Below, one piece after another: positions 1 to 8,439 of a stretch of 64,000 nucleotides of DNA. Both the position numbers and the translations under genes were made by a program. Numbering within the stretch: position 1 is the stretch's first letter; each line of letters begins with the position of its first letter. The DNA lies in assembly GCA_903828515.1 (NCBI GenBank), contig CAIKMD010000006.1, forward strand, positions 434,001 through 498,000, written 5' to 3'. Below the pieces are notes generated by a model, which was given only the letters and a program-made list of their open reading frames with translations, did not search any database and had not been told where the DNA came from. The DNA comes from an uncultured Rhodospirillales bacterium (GTDB taxonomy: Bacteria; Pseudomonadota; Alphaproteobacteria; ATCC43930; CGMCC-115725).

Positions 1-248
<248 letters not shown>

Positions 249-284
249 AACGTCGATGCAGCCGCTCTCGGATCGACAAGAATT

Positions 285-361
285 CACCACGGAGACACGG
301 AGAAGAGGGAGAAGAGGGAGAAGAAAATGTTCTTCCTCCGTGCTCTCCGTGCCTCCGTGGT
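285..361. repeat. Intergenic palindromic repeat, class B copy 1
   Basis: The left arm CACCACGGAGACACGGAG and the right arm ending CTCCGTGCCTCCGTGGT are inverted repeats around a purine-rich loop. It lies 36 bases after the class A palindrome; the same A-then-B order and similar spacing recur at 8184-8382, so the two form a composite unit. Confidence 0.8.
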
Positions 362-425
362 TATCTTTTGTCTCGTGCAAGGCTTCCGCCTATGATCGCA
401 CCGCACAAAAAATCAGGGGAAGCCT

Positions 426-1571
426 ATGTCGGGGACGAAGTGGGTCGGCGCCTGGACCAACGGTCTGGTGACGGTCGACAAGAGCGCATTCAACAATCAG
501 ACCTTGCGCCTCATCGCGCGGACGACCCTCGGCGGCACGCGGCTCCGGCTGCGTTTGTCCAACCTCTACGGCAATCAGAAGCTCGTGCTGGGCGCGGTGC
601 ATGTGGCTTTGCGCGACGGCGCGAGCGAGCGGATCGTCGCGGGATCGGATCGCGCGGTGACCTTCGGCGGCGCGTCCGGCGTGGCGATCGGACCGGGCGC
701 GTTGGTGGTGAGTGATCCGGTCGATCTCGAATTCGTCGCGCTCGCCGATCTGGCGGTCAGCATCCACATCCCCGGCGCGGTGCCCGAAAGCTTTCCGATC
801 ACCGGCCACGGCAATTGCCATCAGACCAATTACCTCTCGCCGCCGGGCGATTTCACTGGCACGGTCGCGATGCCGGTTCAGGCGGTGACCGAGAACTGGT
901 ATTTCCTTTCGGCGATCGAGGTCATGGTCCCGGCCGATACCGGCGGCGTGTTGTGTTTCGGCGATTCATTGACCGAGGGGAATCTATCGAGTCTGGACAG
1001 CAACTCGCGCTGGCCCGATCAACTGGCGCGGCGTCTCGCCGCGCGCAAGGGCCGCGCCTATGCCGTGATGAACCAGGGCATCGGCGGCAACCGCATCCTG
1101 CACGACATGCGCGGCGAAAGCGGATTGCGGCGCTTCGACCGCGACTGCCTGGCGCAGCCCGGCGTCACCCACGTCATCGCGTTCATCGGCACCAACGACC
1201 TGCGCAACCAGCGCGGCGTGCCGACCGAGTTCGTCACCGCGGATCAAATGATCGCGGGGTTGAAGCAACTGGCACTGCGGGCGCAGGCCAAGGGCCTGAA
1301 GATTTATGCCGCAACCCTCGTGCCTTATGAGAACGAAACCTATTTCCCCGGCGCCTGGACGCCCGAAGGCGAGGCCACGCGCCAGACCATCAACGCGTGG
1401 ATCCGCAAGGGCGAATCATTCGACGCGGTGATCGATTTCGACGCGGCGGTGCGCGACCCCGCGCATCCGACCAGCATGCTCGCGGCCTATGATTGCGGGG
1501 ATCATCTGCACCCGAGCGACAACGGCTATCGCCACATGGGCGACGCGATCGATCTGGGGCTGTTCGATTGA
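426..1571 (+). CDS. SGNH/GDSL-family hydrolase
   Basis: Serine esterase/lipase fold of 381 residues. The catalytic half shows the four SGNH blocks in order: FGDSLTEG with nucleophile Ser181, QGIGGNRI near 217-224 (oxyanion Gly), GTNDL at 255-259 (oxyanion Asn257) and DHLHPSDNGY with Asp359 and His362. The first ~170 residues look like the beta-rich domain that precedes the SGNH core in some extracellular GDSL lipases. No signal peptide is visible at the chosen ATG, which has a good AGGGGAA ribosome binding site 5 bases upstream, so it is probably cytoplasmic. It stands alone between repeats and an AT-richer gene pair. The substrate is unknown; a short-chain or carbohydrate ester is plausible. 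Confidence 0.88.
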   Translation: MSGTKWVGAWTNGLVTVDKSAFNNQTLRLIARTTLGGTRLRLRLSNLYGNQKLVLGAVHVALRDGASERIVAGSDRAVTFGGASGVAIGPGALVVSDPVDLEFVALADLAVSIHIPGAVPESFPITGHGNCHQTNYLSPPGDFTGTVAMPVQAVTENWYFLSAIEVMVPADTGGVLCFGDSLTEGNLSSLDSNSRWPDQLARRLAARKGRAYAVMNQGIGGNRILHDMRGESGLRRFDRDCLAQPGVTHVIAFIGTNDLRNQRGVPTEFVTADQMIAGLKQLALRAQAKGLKIYAATLVPYENETYFPGAWTPEGEATRQTINAWIRKGESFDAVIDFDAAVRDPAHPTSMLAAYDCGDHLHPSDNGYRHMGDAIDLGLFD

Positions 1572-1595
1572 AGATGTGGCGTTCCCTTTTTGTTC

Positions 1596-1624
1596 TTGAC
1601 TACTTGACGTAAATAGCGTACGTT
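1596..1624 (+). promoter_or_regulatory. Candidate sigma70-type promoter
   Basis: TTGACT (1596-1601) and TACGTT (1619-1624) are separated by 17 bases, 25 bases before the start codon at 1650. The core ACGTAAATAGCGTACGT overlaps it and is partly palindromic, so it may also be an operator. Found by eye only. Confidence 0.4.
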
Positions 1625-1649
1625 TCTCCATAAACCTGACGGAGGAGCC

Positions 1650-2240
1650 ATGACGCTTGTCGCGAGCCACCGATTGGCAGAACGCGGGGAACGGGGTTTG
1701 GCGTGCGACGATAATGGTGTCGCGATTGGTCCCGTTGAATTGATTTTTGCTGAGCAAACCGCGGACGGCGGGCGGTCATTTCGCTGTGTGTCACAAGAAA
1801 CTATTGGCCAGGTAGCTGCAGCTATTTTTGGCAGTACAGACGCTAGGAGACGCGACTGGCTTTCTCAGCGTCTCACGACAATTGCCGAAGCCATGTCATC
1901 GGGCAAACATACGTTCGCGCGTATTGCTGCCGTCCATCTTGGTTTATCTGAATTTCCAGATCATGCGGACGCGCGTCTGAAAAAGATTGCGCGTGGTCTG
2001 CAAAAATTCAATCCGCATTGGCCCGATGAAGCTCGCGATGGACGTGGTCGCTGGACGGGACAAAGGAACGGTAGTCCGATCGTTCCGGTCATCGAGCCAT
2101 ATTCGGCAGATTGCTTGGGAATGATTGAGGCGGCAAAGAAGAAATGCCAAGAGGAGTATGCGGCAAGGGGAGGTGGCTTGGGATTTGTTTGGATGAGAAA
2201 TTGCGTGCGAAGTCATGTGCCGAGCGGTTGTGGTTACTGA
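1650..2240 (+). CDS. Unknown protein with a rhizobial-type KFNPHWPDEARDGRGRWT linker; possible effector
   Basis: Protein of 196 residues with a strong GGAGGAG ribosome binding site. The middle is helical and leads into a KFNPHW...DGRGRWTG segment (about residues 119-137). That linker is familiar from many alphaproteobacterial proteins whose C-terminal end varies and is often toxin-like. The last ~50 residues are short and carry four cysteines (CLGM..KKC..NC..SGC). Base composition is clearly lower in GC than the flanking genes. A TPR gene follows 51 bases downstream on the same strand, as immunity-type genes often do. No catalytic motif is recognised; the effector role is inference from the linker and context. 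Confidence 0.6.
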   Translation: MTLVASHRLAERGERGLACDDNGVAIGPVELIFAEQTADGGRSFRCVSQETIGQVAAAIFGSTDARRRDWLSQRLTTIAEAMSSGKHTFARIAAVHLGLSEFPDHADARLKKIARGLQKFNPHWPDEARDGRGRWTGQRNGSPIVPVIEPYSADCLGMIEAAKKKCQEEYAARGGGLGFVWMRNCVRSHVPSGCGY

Positions 2241-2290
2241 CTAAAATTTCCGCCCATGTCGTTTCCGCGAACAATAGCGAGCGCCAAATC

Positions 2291-2827
2291 ATGACTGAGC
2301 CGAAGGATCAGCAAGACTGCGATTCGTGTTTCCAACGTGCTTCCGAACCTCATCCAATATTCGATTTATGCAAGGAGAAGCGGTTCGATGAGGCACTGGA
2401 ACTTTGCCGCCGTCAAATTGATGAAAATCCTGATTGCGTGATCGGTTATGGCAATATGGCAAGCGTTTTTGAGTTGATGAAGAAGCGCGACGAAGCAGTG
2501 CCGTACCGGAACAAAGTCATCGAACTCGATCCCTTGTCTACGATGAGCTATTACGCCCGCGCCGATCTATTTTACGAGATGGGCGATTATCGTGCCGCGA
2601 TCGCCGATTTTACGCGTTCGGCAGAACTCGATCACCAACAGGTACTGGGTCCGGCGAATTATCTCTATCGCGCAGACTGCTATCGTCGGCTCGGCGAGTA
2701 CGATAATGCTATCGCCGATTGCGCGCTGGTGCCGGACGATTTCGACTTCCCCGGGTTTCTCGGACAGTGGGAAGGGACCAAGCATCACCTACTTGCCGAG
2801 ATCGCGCGCGAACGCGGTCAGACTTAG
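2291..2827 (+). CDS. TPR-repeat protein, possible immunity partner
   Basis: Protein of 178 residues with three to four tetratricopeptide units (for example the spans near residues 27-60, 61-94 and 95-140, with the pattern A...Y.NMASVF and YYARADLFYEMGDY). No signal peptide or membrane segment is seen, so it should be a cytoplasmic protein-protein interaction scaffold. The start is the ATG at 2291, after the stop of the upstream gene; an in-frame ATG at 2144 would overlap that gene over its whole C-terminus and is unlikely. It shares the lower GC of its neighbour, which suggests both came in together. The role as a neutralising partner is inference. Confidence 0.65.
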   Translation: MTEPKDQQDCDSCFQRASEPHPIFDLCKEKRFDEALELCRRQIDENPDCVIGYGNMASVFELMKKRDEAVPYRNKVIELDPLSTMSYYARADLFYEMGDYRAAIADFTRSAELDHQQVLGPANYLYRADCYRRLGEYDNAIADCALVPDDFDFPGFLGQWEGTKHHLLAEIARERGQT

Positions 2828-2853
2828 AAATTTATCAAATCGAATTAATAATC

Positions 2854-2939
2854 GTCATGCCCGGCCTCGTGCCGGGCATCCACGTCTTAGGGGCGTTGAA
2901 AGAAAGTCGTGGATGGCCGGGTCGAGCCCGGCCATGACG
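2854..2939. repeat. Intergenic palindromic repeat, class C copy 1
   Basis: GTCATGCCCGGC...GCCGGGCATCCACG is followed by GTGGATGGCCGGG...CCCGGCCATGAC. There are two nested hairpins plus an overall dyad. It lies between convergent genes ending at 2827 and 2966 and may also act as a bidirectional terminator. A second copy in inverted orientation is at 9565-9652. Confidence 0.85.
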
Positions 2940-2965
2940 CGAAGAGTGGAGCAGGCGTTAATCGC

Positions 2966-3892
2966 TTACTTCACCCAGATGCTTTCGGGCGTCGGGTTGC
3001 CCTTGATCAGGCCCTGTTCCTTCGAGATGTCGATCCAGAACTGAATCTGTTTCGGGGTGAGGTCGACGTTCAGCGGCGGGACCGGGATCGAGGCGACGAC
3101 CGCGGCCGGCAGGCCGGTGTATTTGGCGATCGCCTGGTCGGTTTCTTCCTTGTGCGTCTTGATGAAGTCCTGCGCCTCGTGCATGCCGGCGCGCATGCCG
3201 TCGATCACCGCCTTGTGCGCGGTCGCCCATTTGCGCGTCGTCATGTAGACGACGGTCGGCGTGCCGTCGGGCGTGTTCTTGAGCCAGTTGGAGACTTCCT
3301 TGCCGGCACCCGATTGCAGGATGCGCGCGGTGAACGGCGCCTGCGACGGATAGGCGTCGATCTGGCCGCTTTTGAGCGCGTCGCCCGCTTGCGGGAAGCC
3401 GACCTCGACAAATTTGACGCTGTTCGGATCGATGCCGTTGAGCTTCATCTCGCGCCGCAACATGATATCGAGCAGCGCGCCGAGGCCGGGCACGCCGACC
3501 GTCTTGCCCTTGAGGTCGCTGGTCTTCGTGATGCCCGCGCCCTCGCGCGCAATGAGAATGTCGCCGGGCAGGGGATAGACCGCGCCGCCCGAGAAGACGA
3601 CAAGGTCGAGCCCGGCATCGTTCGCCTGCAGGACCGACGGCATGGTCGGCCCGCCGATATCGACCGAGCCGCTGACCACCGCGCCGGGGATGTTGCCCGA
3701 GATCGCGGTCTGGAGGAATTCGACATCGACGCCGTGCTTCTTGAAGAAGCCCTGCTCCTGCGCGACATAGCCGAGCGCGAAGCCGCTCACCGCCGTGAAG
3801 CTCATCTTGACGTGTTCCTGCGCACCGGCCGAGGACACGCCGGCGACGGCGAGAACAGCAGCGGCGACGAGACAGGATTTGAGCGGCGACAT
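2966..3892 (-). CDS. NitT/TauT-type ABC transporter substrate-binding protein
   Basis: Periplasmic binding protein of 308 residues with an N-terminal signal peptide ending near SSAGAQ. The body has the SsuA/NMT1-like pattern: FFKKHGVDVEFL near residue 50, a repeated GSVDIGGP gate, DLKGKTVGVPGLGALLDIML in the hinge and a C-terminal helix of transit type (AQDFIKTHKEETD). ATG 3892 is preferred because AGGGAG stands 8 bases upstream; the in-frame ATG at 3898 would be too close. It is divergent from two permease genes (3995-5562) that lack an ATPase, so the three probably form one uptake system that borrows an ATPase. The ligand is not predictable. Confidence 0.85.
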   Translation of the reverse strand: MSPLKSCLVAAAVLAVAGVSSAGAQEHVKMSFTAVSGFALGYVAQEQGFFKKHGVDVEFLQTAISGNIPGAVVSGSVDIGGPTMPSVLQANDAGLDLVVFSGGAVYPLPGDILIAREGAGITKTSDLKGKTVGVPGLGALLDIMLRREMKLNGIDPNSVKFVEVGFPQAGDALKSGQIDAYPSQAPFTARILQSGAGKEVSNWLKNTPDGTPTVVYMTTRKWATAHKAVIDGMRAGMHEAQDFIKTHKEETDQAIAKYTGLPAAVVASIPVPPLNVDLTPKQIQFWIDISKEQGLIKGNPTPESIWVK

Positions 3893-3994
3893 CGGCATTC
3901 TCCCTGAACCTTGATTGTGTTGGGGGGACGCTAACACATCGCGCCCCTTGTTTGTAGCCGGGCGGTTGTAGCGCCCGCTCGACTTTCGTGCTTC

Positions 3995-4801
3995 TTGCGG
4001 GCAAGCTTCGCGCCTCTCACCGATCGTCGGGCGCGCGCCGTGTTGAAACTCCTCAAGGCCATGGTCTTTCCGCTCTGCTGCCTCGTGCTGTGGGAAGTGG
4101 GCATGCGGGTGGGCCATGTCGAAAGCGATTCGCTGGCCGCGCCCTCGCAGATCGCGGCGGCCTTCTATGGCGCTGTGCTCGACGGCACGATCCTCCATCG
4201 CACGTCCGAGACTCTCTTCACCGCGCTGATGGGGCTCGTCATCGGCGGTGGGCTGGCGCTGTTGTTCAGCATCCTATTGGGGCTGGTGCCGCCTTTCGCG
4301 CGGTTGATGCAGTTCTCGATCGAGGTGCTGCGCCCGATCCCGCCGGTCGCGCTCATCCCGATCGCGATGATGGTCTATGGGTTCGGCTTTCCGATGGAAA
4401 TCACGCTTTGCGCCTTCGCGTGTTTCTGGCCGGTCGCGATCTACGGCCAGGCCGCGATCGTCAATGTCGAGCCGCAATTGTTCGAGCTCGCGCGGATGCT
4501 GAAGCTGTCGGCCTGGGCACAGGTGGTGAAGATCGTGTTGCCGGCCGCGCTGCCGCGCTATTTCGTCGGCTTCCGCCTCGCCGCCGCCGTCTCGCTGATC
4601 ATCGCGGTCACGGTGGAGATCGCGATCAATCCGCTGGGCGTCGGGTTCGAGCTGATGAAGGCGTCGCAATCGCTCCATCCCGATCGCATGTTCGCGATGC
4701 TGCTGTGGATCGGCCTGGTCGGCTGGAGCCTCAACTGGTTTCTGCTCTTCGCGCAGCGCCGCCTGTTCGGCGCGGCCGGCATGGGCGTGACACGGCGATG
4801 A
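3995..4801 (+). CDS. SsuC/TauC-type ABC transporter permease
   Basis: Inner-membrane permease of about 268 residues with around six hydrophobic segments. The EAA-type cytoplasmic loop that docks the ATPase is at EPQLFELARMLKLSAWAQVV, followed by KIVLPAALPRYFVGFRLA. The start is uncertain: TTG 3995 gives the full length, GTG 4038 and ATG 4060 are in-frame alternatives and no clear ribosome binding site decides. The stop overlaps the next gene by ATGA. Together with 4798-5562 it would make the membrane dimer for the binding protein at 2966-3892. Confidence 0.85.
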   Translation: MRASFAPLTDRRARAVLKLLKAMVFPLCCLVLWEVGMRVGHVESDSLAAPSQIAAAFYGAVLDGTILHRTSETLFTALMGLVIGGGLALLFSILLGLVPPFARLMQFSIEVLRPIPPVALIPIAMMVYGFGFPMEITLCAFACFWPVAIYGQAAIVNVEPQLFELARMLKLSAWAQVVKIVLPAALPRYFVGFRLAAAVSLIIAVTVEIAINPLGVGFELMKASQSLHPDRMFAMLLWIGLVGWSLNWFLLFAQRRLFGAAGMGVTRR

Positions 4802-5562
4802 GTCTCTATGCGCGCGCGCTCTGGTATCTCGGCAGCATCGCGGTCACCGCGGCGCTGGTCGGCGTGTGGCAACTGACCGCCGATCATGGCGGCATCCCGG
4901 CGGTCTTTCTGCCCGGCCCCGATCGCGCGTGGGACGCGCTGGTGACGGGGTTTTCAAGCGGCCCGGTTGGGCGCGTGACGCTCTCGACGATCCGCCGCAT
5001 GATTCTCGGCTGGGCGCTCGCATCGTGTTGCGGCGTGGTGTTGGGCGCGCTGATCGGGTCGTCGCGTCAGGCCCGCGAGTATCTCGCGCCGTCGCTCGAA
5101 CTCGTGCGGCCGGTGCCGGTTTCGGCTTTCATGCCGATCGTGATCGCGTTCCTCGGGTTGAGCGGCGACATGGTGCTGGTGGTGATCGCGCTGGGCTCGA
5201 TCTGGCCGGTCCTCCTCGCGACGATTCACGGCGTCTCGTCGGTGGAACCGCGCCTGATCGATACCGGCCGCATGTTGAAGCTCGGGCGGATCGAGATGGT
5301 GTGGAAACTGGCGCTCCCGAATGCCCAGCCCGACATCCTCGCCGGCGCGCGCCTCGGCCTCACCGTGGCGCTGGTGCTCGCGGTGGTCGGCGAGATGCTG
5401 ACCAGCGAGAACGGGCTCGGATTTTATATCTTGTCGGAAGGCCGCGCCTTCCATTCGGCCAATCTCTTCGCCGGGGTGATCCTGCTCGGCGCGATCGGCC
5501 TCGTCAGCAACCTCGGGCTGCAAGCCGCGGAGAGTTATCTGCTGCGCTGGACGAAGCGATGA
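4798..5562 (+). CDS. SsuC/TauC-type ABC transporter permease, second subunit
   Basis: Membrane permease of 254 residues, homologous in layout to its upstream neighbour. The EAA loop reads EPRLIDTGRMLKLGRIEMVW then KLALPNAQPDILAGARLG. Its ATG overlaps the preceding TGA (ATGA), so the two are translationally coupled and probably form a heterodimer. No ATPase gene follows: the next 120 bases are a palindromic repeat and then a convergent gene. The energising subunit must come from elsewhere, for example the ATPase at 16535-17326. Confidence 0.88.
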   Translation: MSLYARALWYLGSIAVTAALVGVWQLTADHGGIPAVFLPGPDRAWDALVTGFSSGPVGRVTLSTIRRMILGWALASCCGVVLGALIGSSRQAREYLAPSLELVRPVPVSAFMPIVIAFLGLSGDMVLVVIALGSIWPVLLATIHGVSSVEPRLIDTGRMLKLGRIEMVWKLALPNAQPDILAGARLGLTVALVLAVVGEMLTSENGLGFYILSEGRAFHSANLFAGVILLGAIGLVSNLGLQAAESYLLRWTKR

Positions 5563-5571
5563 CCTTACTGT

Positions 5572-5682
5572 CCCCCTCCCCTTGAGGGAGGGGTTAGGGG
5601 AGGGGTGTGCAGGCACGATGCTTGCTTACATCGTGGCGGGGTTACCCCCCACCCCAACCCTCCCCCTCAAGGGGGGAGGGAG
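5572..5682. repeat. Intergenic palindromic repeat, class D
   Basis: The left arm CCCCTCCCCTTGAGGGAGGGG and the right arm CCCTCCCCCTCAAGGGGGGAGGG are each self-complementary and also complementary to each other around a ~35-base loop. It sits between convergent genes and could terminate transcription from both sides. Confidence 0.8.
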
Positions 5683-5688
5683 TTTTGT

Positions 5689-6702
5689 TTATTTTGCGGG
5701 TGACGGGCCTAGTCGCTTGCGGGCTTCTTTCACGATCCCTTGATCGAGATACTGGTTGGGATCGATCGGGCGGCTGACGATGCCGAGATCGGCGACGGTC
5801 TGAAGATTCTTTTTCAGCACGTCGGCGTTAATCAGCGCGTTGGGGTCGTGATAATAGTCGCCCTTGTCGAAGAGCCAGCCCTGATATTGCTCGGCCGGCA
5901 CCTTGGTCCATTTCGCGACGATGTCGATGGCTTCGCTGCGGTTCTTCGGATCGAGGAACCAGTCGAGCCCGTGCAGATAGTCTTCATAGAAATCGACGAG
6001 CGCATCGTGGTTCTTCGCGATGAAAGAGGCACGCGCGACCACGAAATTCATTTCGGTCTGGCCGATCAGGTCGCTCTGGGTGAAGGCGACGCGGCCCTGG
6101 TCTTTCAAGCGCGGGTCGTAGTTGAACGGCGGGACGAGCGCGATCACGTCGGCCTTGTGATCGAACATCATCGGGACGAGGGTCGCGAAACCGCCTTCGA
6201 TCAAGCGGTAATCGGTCTTCTCTTCGAGTTTGCGCCCGCGCATGAAGCCGCGCACCGCGATGTCGGCGGCGCCGCCGATCGCGTTGGTGGCGATGACCGT
6301 GCCTTTCAGATCGTCGATGCCCTTGATCGGGCTGTCCTTGTTGACGAAGAACTGCACCGAGTAATAACCCGGCACGCCGTCCTGAAATCCGTCAGCGACG
6401 ATGCGCGCGTCTTCGATCTTCGCGTTGATCACCGCCATCGACAGATTGGCATACGCGAAATTGGCGAGATCGAGCTCGTTGCCGGCAAACGCCGTCATCT
6501 GCGGCGCCGCGCCGGCAAAGCGGGTGAACTCGACGGTGTAGGATTTGCCGGCGTGCTTGAGGAGGTTCGCCTGCTCGAAGATGATCGGCGCCATCGAACC
6601 GGGTGCACTGCCATAGCCCTGGCGAATCTTCAGCGGATCGGCGGCGGCTGTGCCCGCGATGAGAAGCGCAACCGCCGCGACGGCGAGGGCGATCCGCTTC
6701 AT
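5689..6702 (-). CDS. NitT/TauT-type substrate-binding protein
   Basis: Protein of 337 residues with a signal peptide (AVALLIAGTAAA). Mature-domain landmarks are LKIRQGYGSAPGS, FQDGVPGYYSVQFFV, DLKGTVIATNAIGG and YLHGLDWFLDP. It is a clear paralog of 12106-13122, sharing the ADPL start, FQDGxPG, DLKG and the RWFLDP/DWFLDP C-lobe. The ATG overlaps the stop of the upstream MFS gene by four bases, so they are one operon: a binding protein co-expressed with a secondary transporter, not with ABC permeases. It may serve an ABC system elsewhere or work as a periplasmic sensor or scavenger. Confidence 0.85.
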   Translation of the reverse strand: MKRIALAVAAVALLIAGTAAADPLKIRQGYGSAPGSMAPIIFEQANLLKHAGKSYTVEFTRFAGAAPQMTAFAGNELDLANFAYANLSMAVINAKIEDARIVADGFQDGVPGYYSVQFFVNKDSPIKGIDDLKGTVIATNAIGGAADIAVRGFMRGRKLEEKTDYRLIEGGFATLVPMMFDHKADVIALVPPFNYDPRLKDQGRVAFTQSDLIGQTEMNFVVARASFIAKNHDALVDFYEDYLHGLDWFLDPKNRSEAIDIVAKWTKVPAEQYQGWLFDKGDYYHDPNALINADVLKKNLQTVADLGIVSRPIDPNQYLDQGIVKEARKRLGPSPAK

Positions 6703-8066
6703 GCCGGCGACAGGCGTTCGAGGACTTGAGCGCGGGTCTCGATCAGGAAGAAGAACGCGACCAGTGATCCCATCGCCGCGAACAGCCCGAACATCACGAA
6801 CACCGAGTTGATGCCGTAATTCGGCAGGACGAAGCCGACCATGACCGGTCCGGCATAGGATGCGGCGCGTTGCCACGCGCTGGCGACGCCGCCGCCGAGC
6901 GCGCGCAACTGGGTCGGATAGATCTCCGCCGTGTAGGTCGCGAGGCCGAGCGCGAGGAAGCTGCAGAAGAAGAACGCGCCCGAGACGACGATCAGCACGC
7001 CCAAGGCGCTCAACTGGCCGAGGAAGGCGAAGGACAAGAGCGGGATCGCGCAAAGTCCCAGGCCGACGACGAACATCGGCTTCCTGCCGATCGCCTCGAT
7101 CAGATAGAGCGCGAGCAACGCGCCGCCCAGACCGACGCCGCTCAGGACGAAGCCATAGGTGAGCGAGGTCTGGATCGGCAGGTGATAGACGATGTTGAAG
7201 AGCGACGGCGCCCAGGCGGTCAGGCCATAGGTCACGAAGTAAGCGCCGATCCAGACGAACCACACGGCGATCGTGCGTTTGAGATAGATGCCCTTGAACA
7301 GATCGGCGATGCGCGGCTTGACCTCGCGCACGAGCGGCAGGTCGCGCGGCAGGGATTGAATCGGTTTGCCCTCGGCGACGGCGATCGCCTCGATCTTCGA
7401 GATCGCGGCGTCGGCTTCGTCGAACCGGCCTTGGCTCGCCAGCCAGCGCGGCGATTCCGACAGCATGACGCGCAGCGGAATGGCGATCAGCGCCGGTGCC
7501 GCGCCGATGACGAACATCCACTGCCAGCCCCAGTTCGGCACGACGTAAATGCCGACGAAGGCGCAGACCGGCAATCCGATCGAGAACAGAACCTGCGCCG
7601 ACAGCGAGAAGCGGCCGCGCCCTTCCGCCTTGGCGAATTCGTTGACGTAAGCCGCCATCAGCGGGACCTCGCCGCCGAGCCCGATGCCCTGGACGAAGCG
7701 CAGCCACCACATCATGTCGTAACCGGTGGCGAAGGCGCAGGCGAGACCGCCCAGCGTGAAGATCAGCAACGTCACGATCATGCAATTGAGCCGGCCCCAG
7801 CGCTCGGCCAGCCAGCCGAACCCGATGGCGCCGATGAGCTGACCGATGAAGCCGATGCCGATCAATGAGCCGATCTGACCGGGGTTCATGTGCCAAAGCC
7901 CGATCAGCGGCGGAAGAACGTAAGCGATAGTGATGGAATCGAAGGCGTCGAAGAACCATGCGCTGCAGATGATCAGCCGCATGTTGCGGTGCCACGAGCA
8001 ATAAGGCAGTCGCTCGAGACGCGCGACGATGTGCTGGGTATCGCCGGAAGCCGTCTGGGTCGCCAT
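6699..8066 (-). CDS. MFS transporter, sugar/organic-acid proton-symporter type
   Basis: Polytopic membrane protein of 455 residues with twelve predicted helices. Signature motifs are FGWLAERWGRL after helix 2 (the conserved loop 2-3 motif, GxLaDrxGRr-like), RFVQGIGLGGEVP in helix 4, and IEAIGRKP in the loop between helices 8 and 9. This resembles AaeT/ShiA/BenK-like carriers of aromatic acids and other organic acids. It is the first gene of an operon with the SBP at 5689-6702 (4-base overlap). Substrate class is inferred from family resemblance and from the catabolic neighbourhood. Confidence 0.85.
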   Translation of the reverse strand: MATQTASGDTQHIVARLERLPYCSWHRNMRLIICSAWFFDAFDSITIAYVLPPLIGLWHMNPGQIGSLIGIGFIGQLIGAIGFGWLAERWGRLNCMIVTLLIFTLGGLACAFATGYDMMWWLRFVQGIGLGGEVPLMAAYVNEFAKAEGRGRFSLSAQVLFSIGLPVCAFVGIYVVPNWGWQWMFVIGAAPALIAIPLRVMLSESPRWLASQGRFDEADAAISKIEAIAVAEGKPIQSLPRDLPLVREVKPRIADLFKGIYLKRTIAVWFVWIGAYFVTYGLTAWAPSLFNIVYHLPIQTSLTYGFVLSGVGLGGALLALYLIEAIGRKPMFVVGLGLCAIPLLSFAFLGQLSALGVLIVVSGAFFFCSFLALGLATYTAEIYPTQLRALGGGVASAWQRAASYAGPVMVGFVLPNYGINSVFVMFGLFAAMGSLVAFFFLIETRAQVLERLSPA

Positions 8067-8183
8067 GTCGTTTCCCCACCAAAATGCGACGCGGTTCCTC
8101 CGCGCCGTCCTTGGCTCCGAGCATATCCCAACAGCGTGCGGCGGGGCTACAGTGTCGGAAAGCCAGTCGCTGGGAGGAGGATC

Positions 8184-8271
8184 GTGCGCCCTTCGACAAG
8201 CTCAGGGTGAGGAAGATTTTATTAATGCCCTCGACCACCTCACCTCAGCCTGAGCTTGTCGAAGGCCGCAC
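8184..8271. repeat. Intergenic palindromic repeat, class A copy 2
   Basis: Arms GTGCGCCCTTCGACAAGCTC (8184 on) and GAGCTTGTCGAAGGCCGCAC (to 8271) are near-perfect reverse complements, closer to each other than in copy 1. Same orientation and same loop ATTAATGCC-like core as copy 1. Confidence 0.85.
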
Positions 8272-8310
8272 AATGCAGATGCAGCGAAACGCGTATGGTG
8301 GATGATGATT

Positions 8311-8382
8311 CACCACGGAGACACGGAGGGCACGGAGAAGGGAAGAAAGATTTCTTCTCCGTGCCCTCCGTGTCTCCGTGGT
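8311..8382. repeat. Intergenic palindromic repeat, class B copy 2
   Basis: CACCACGGAGACACGGAGGG and its mirror CCCTCCGTGTCTCCGTGGT form a long perfect stem. It follows class A copy 2 by 39 bases, as in the 161-361 unit. Confidence 0.85.
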
Positions 8383-8439
8383 CGATAAAACGCCGCCTGA
8401 CTTGGATGTAACGGCCAACGAATTCGGGGGAGGTTCGTC

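Larger units (their letters stand above)
8067..8439. other. Gene-free interval between divergent genes, filled by repeats
   Basis: These 373 bases separate the divergent MFS and PEBP-family genes. They hold the class A and class B palindromes (8184-8271 and 8311-8382). Short open frames here are read-through of the repeats and are not considered genes. Confidence 0.7.

Noticed and set aside
5689-8238. Possible 849-residue fusion of MFS region and SBP
   Set aside because: The upstream half is an out-of-frame reading of the MFS gene; the SBP has its own ATG with a signal peptide at 6702.
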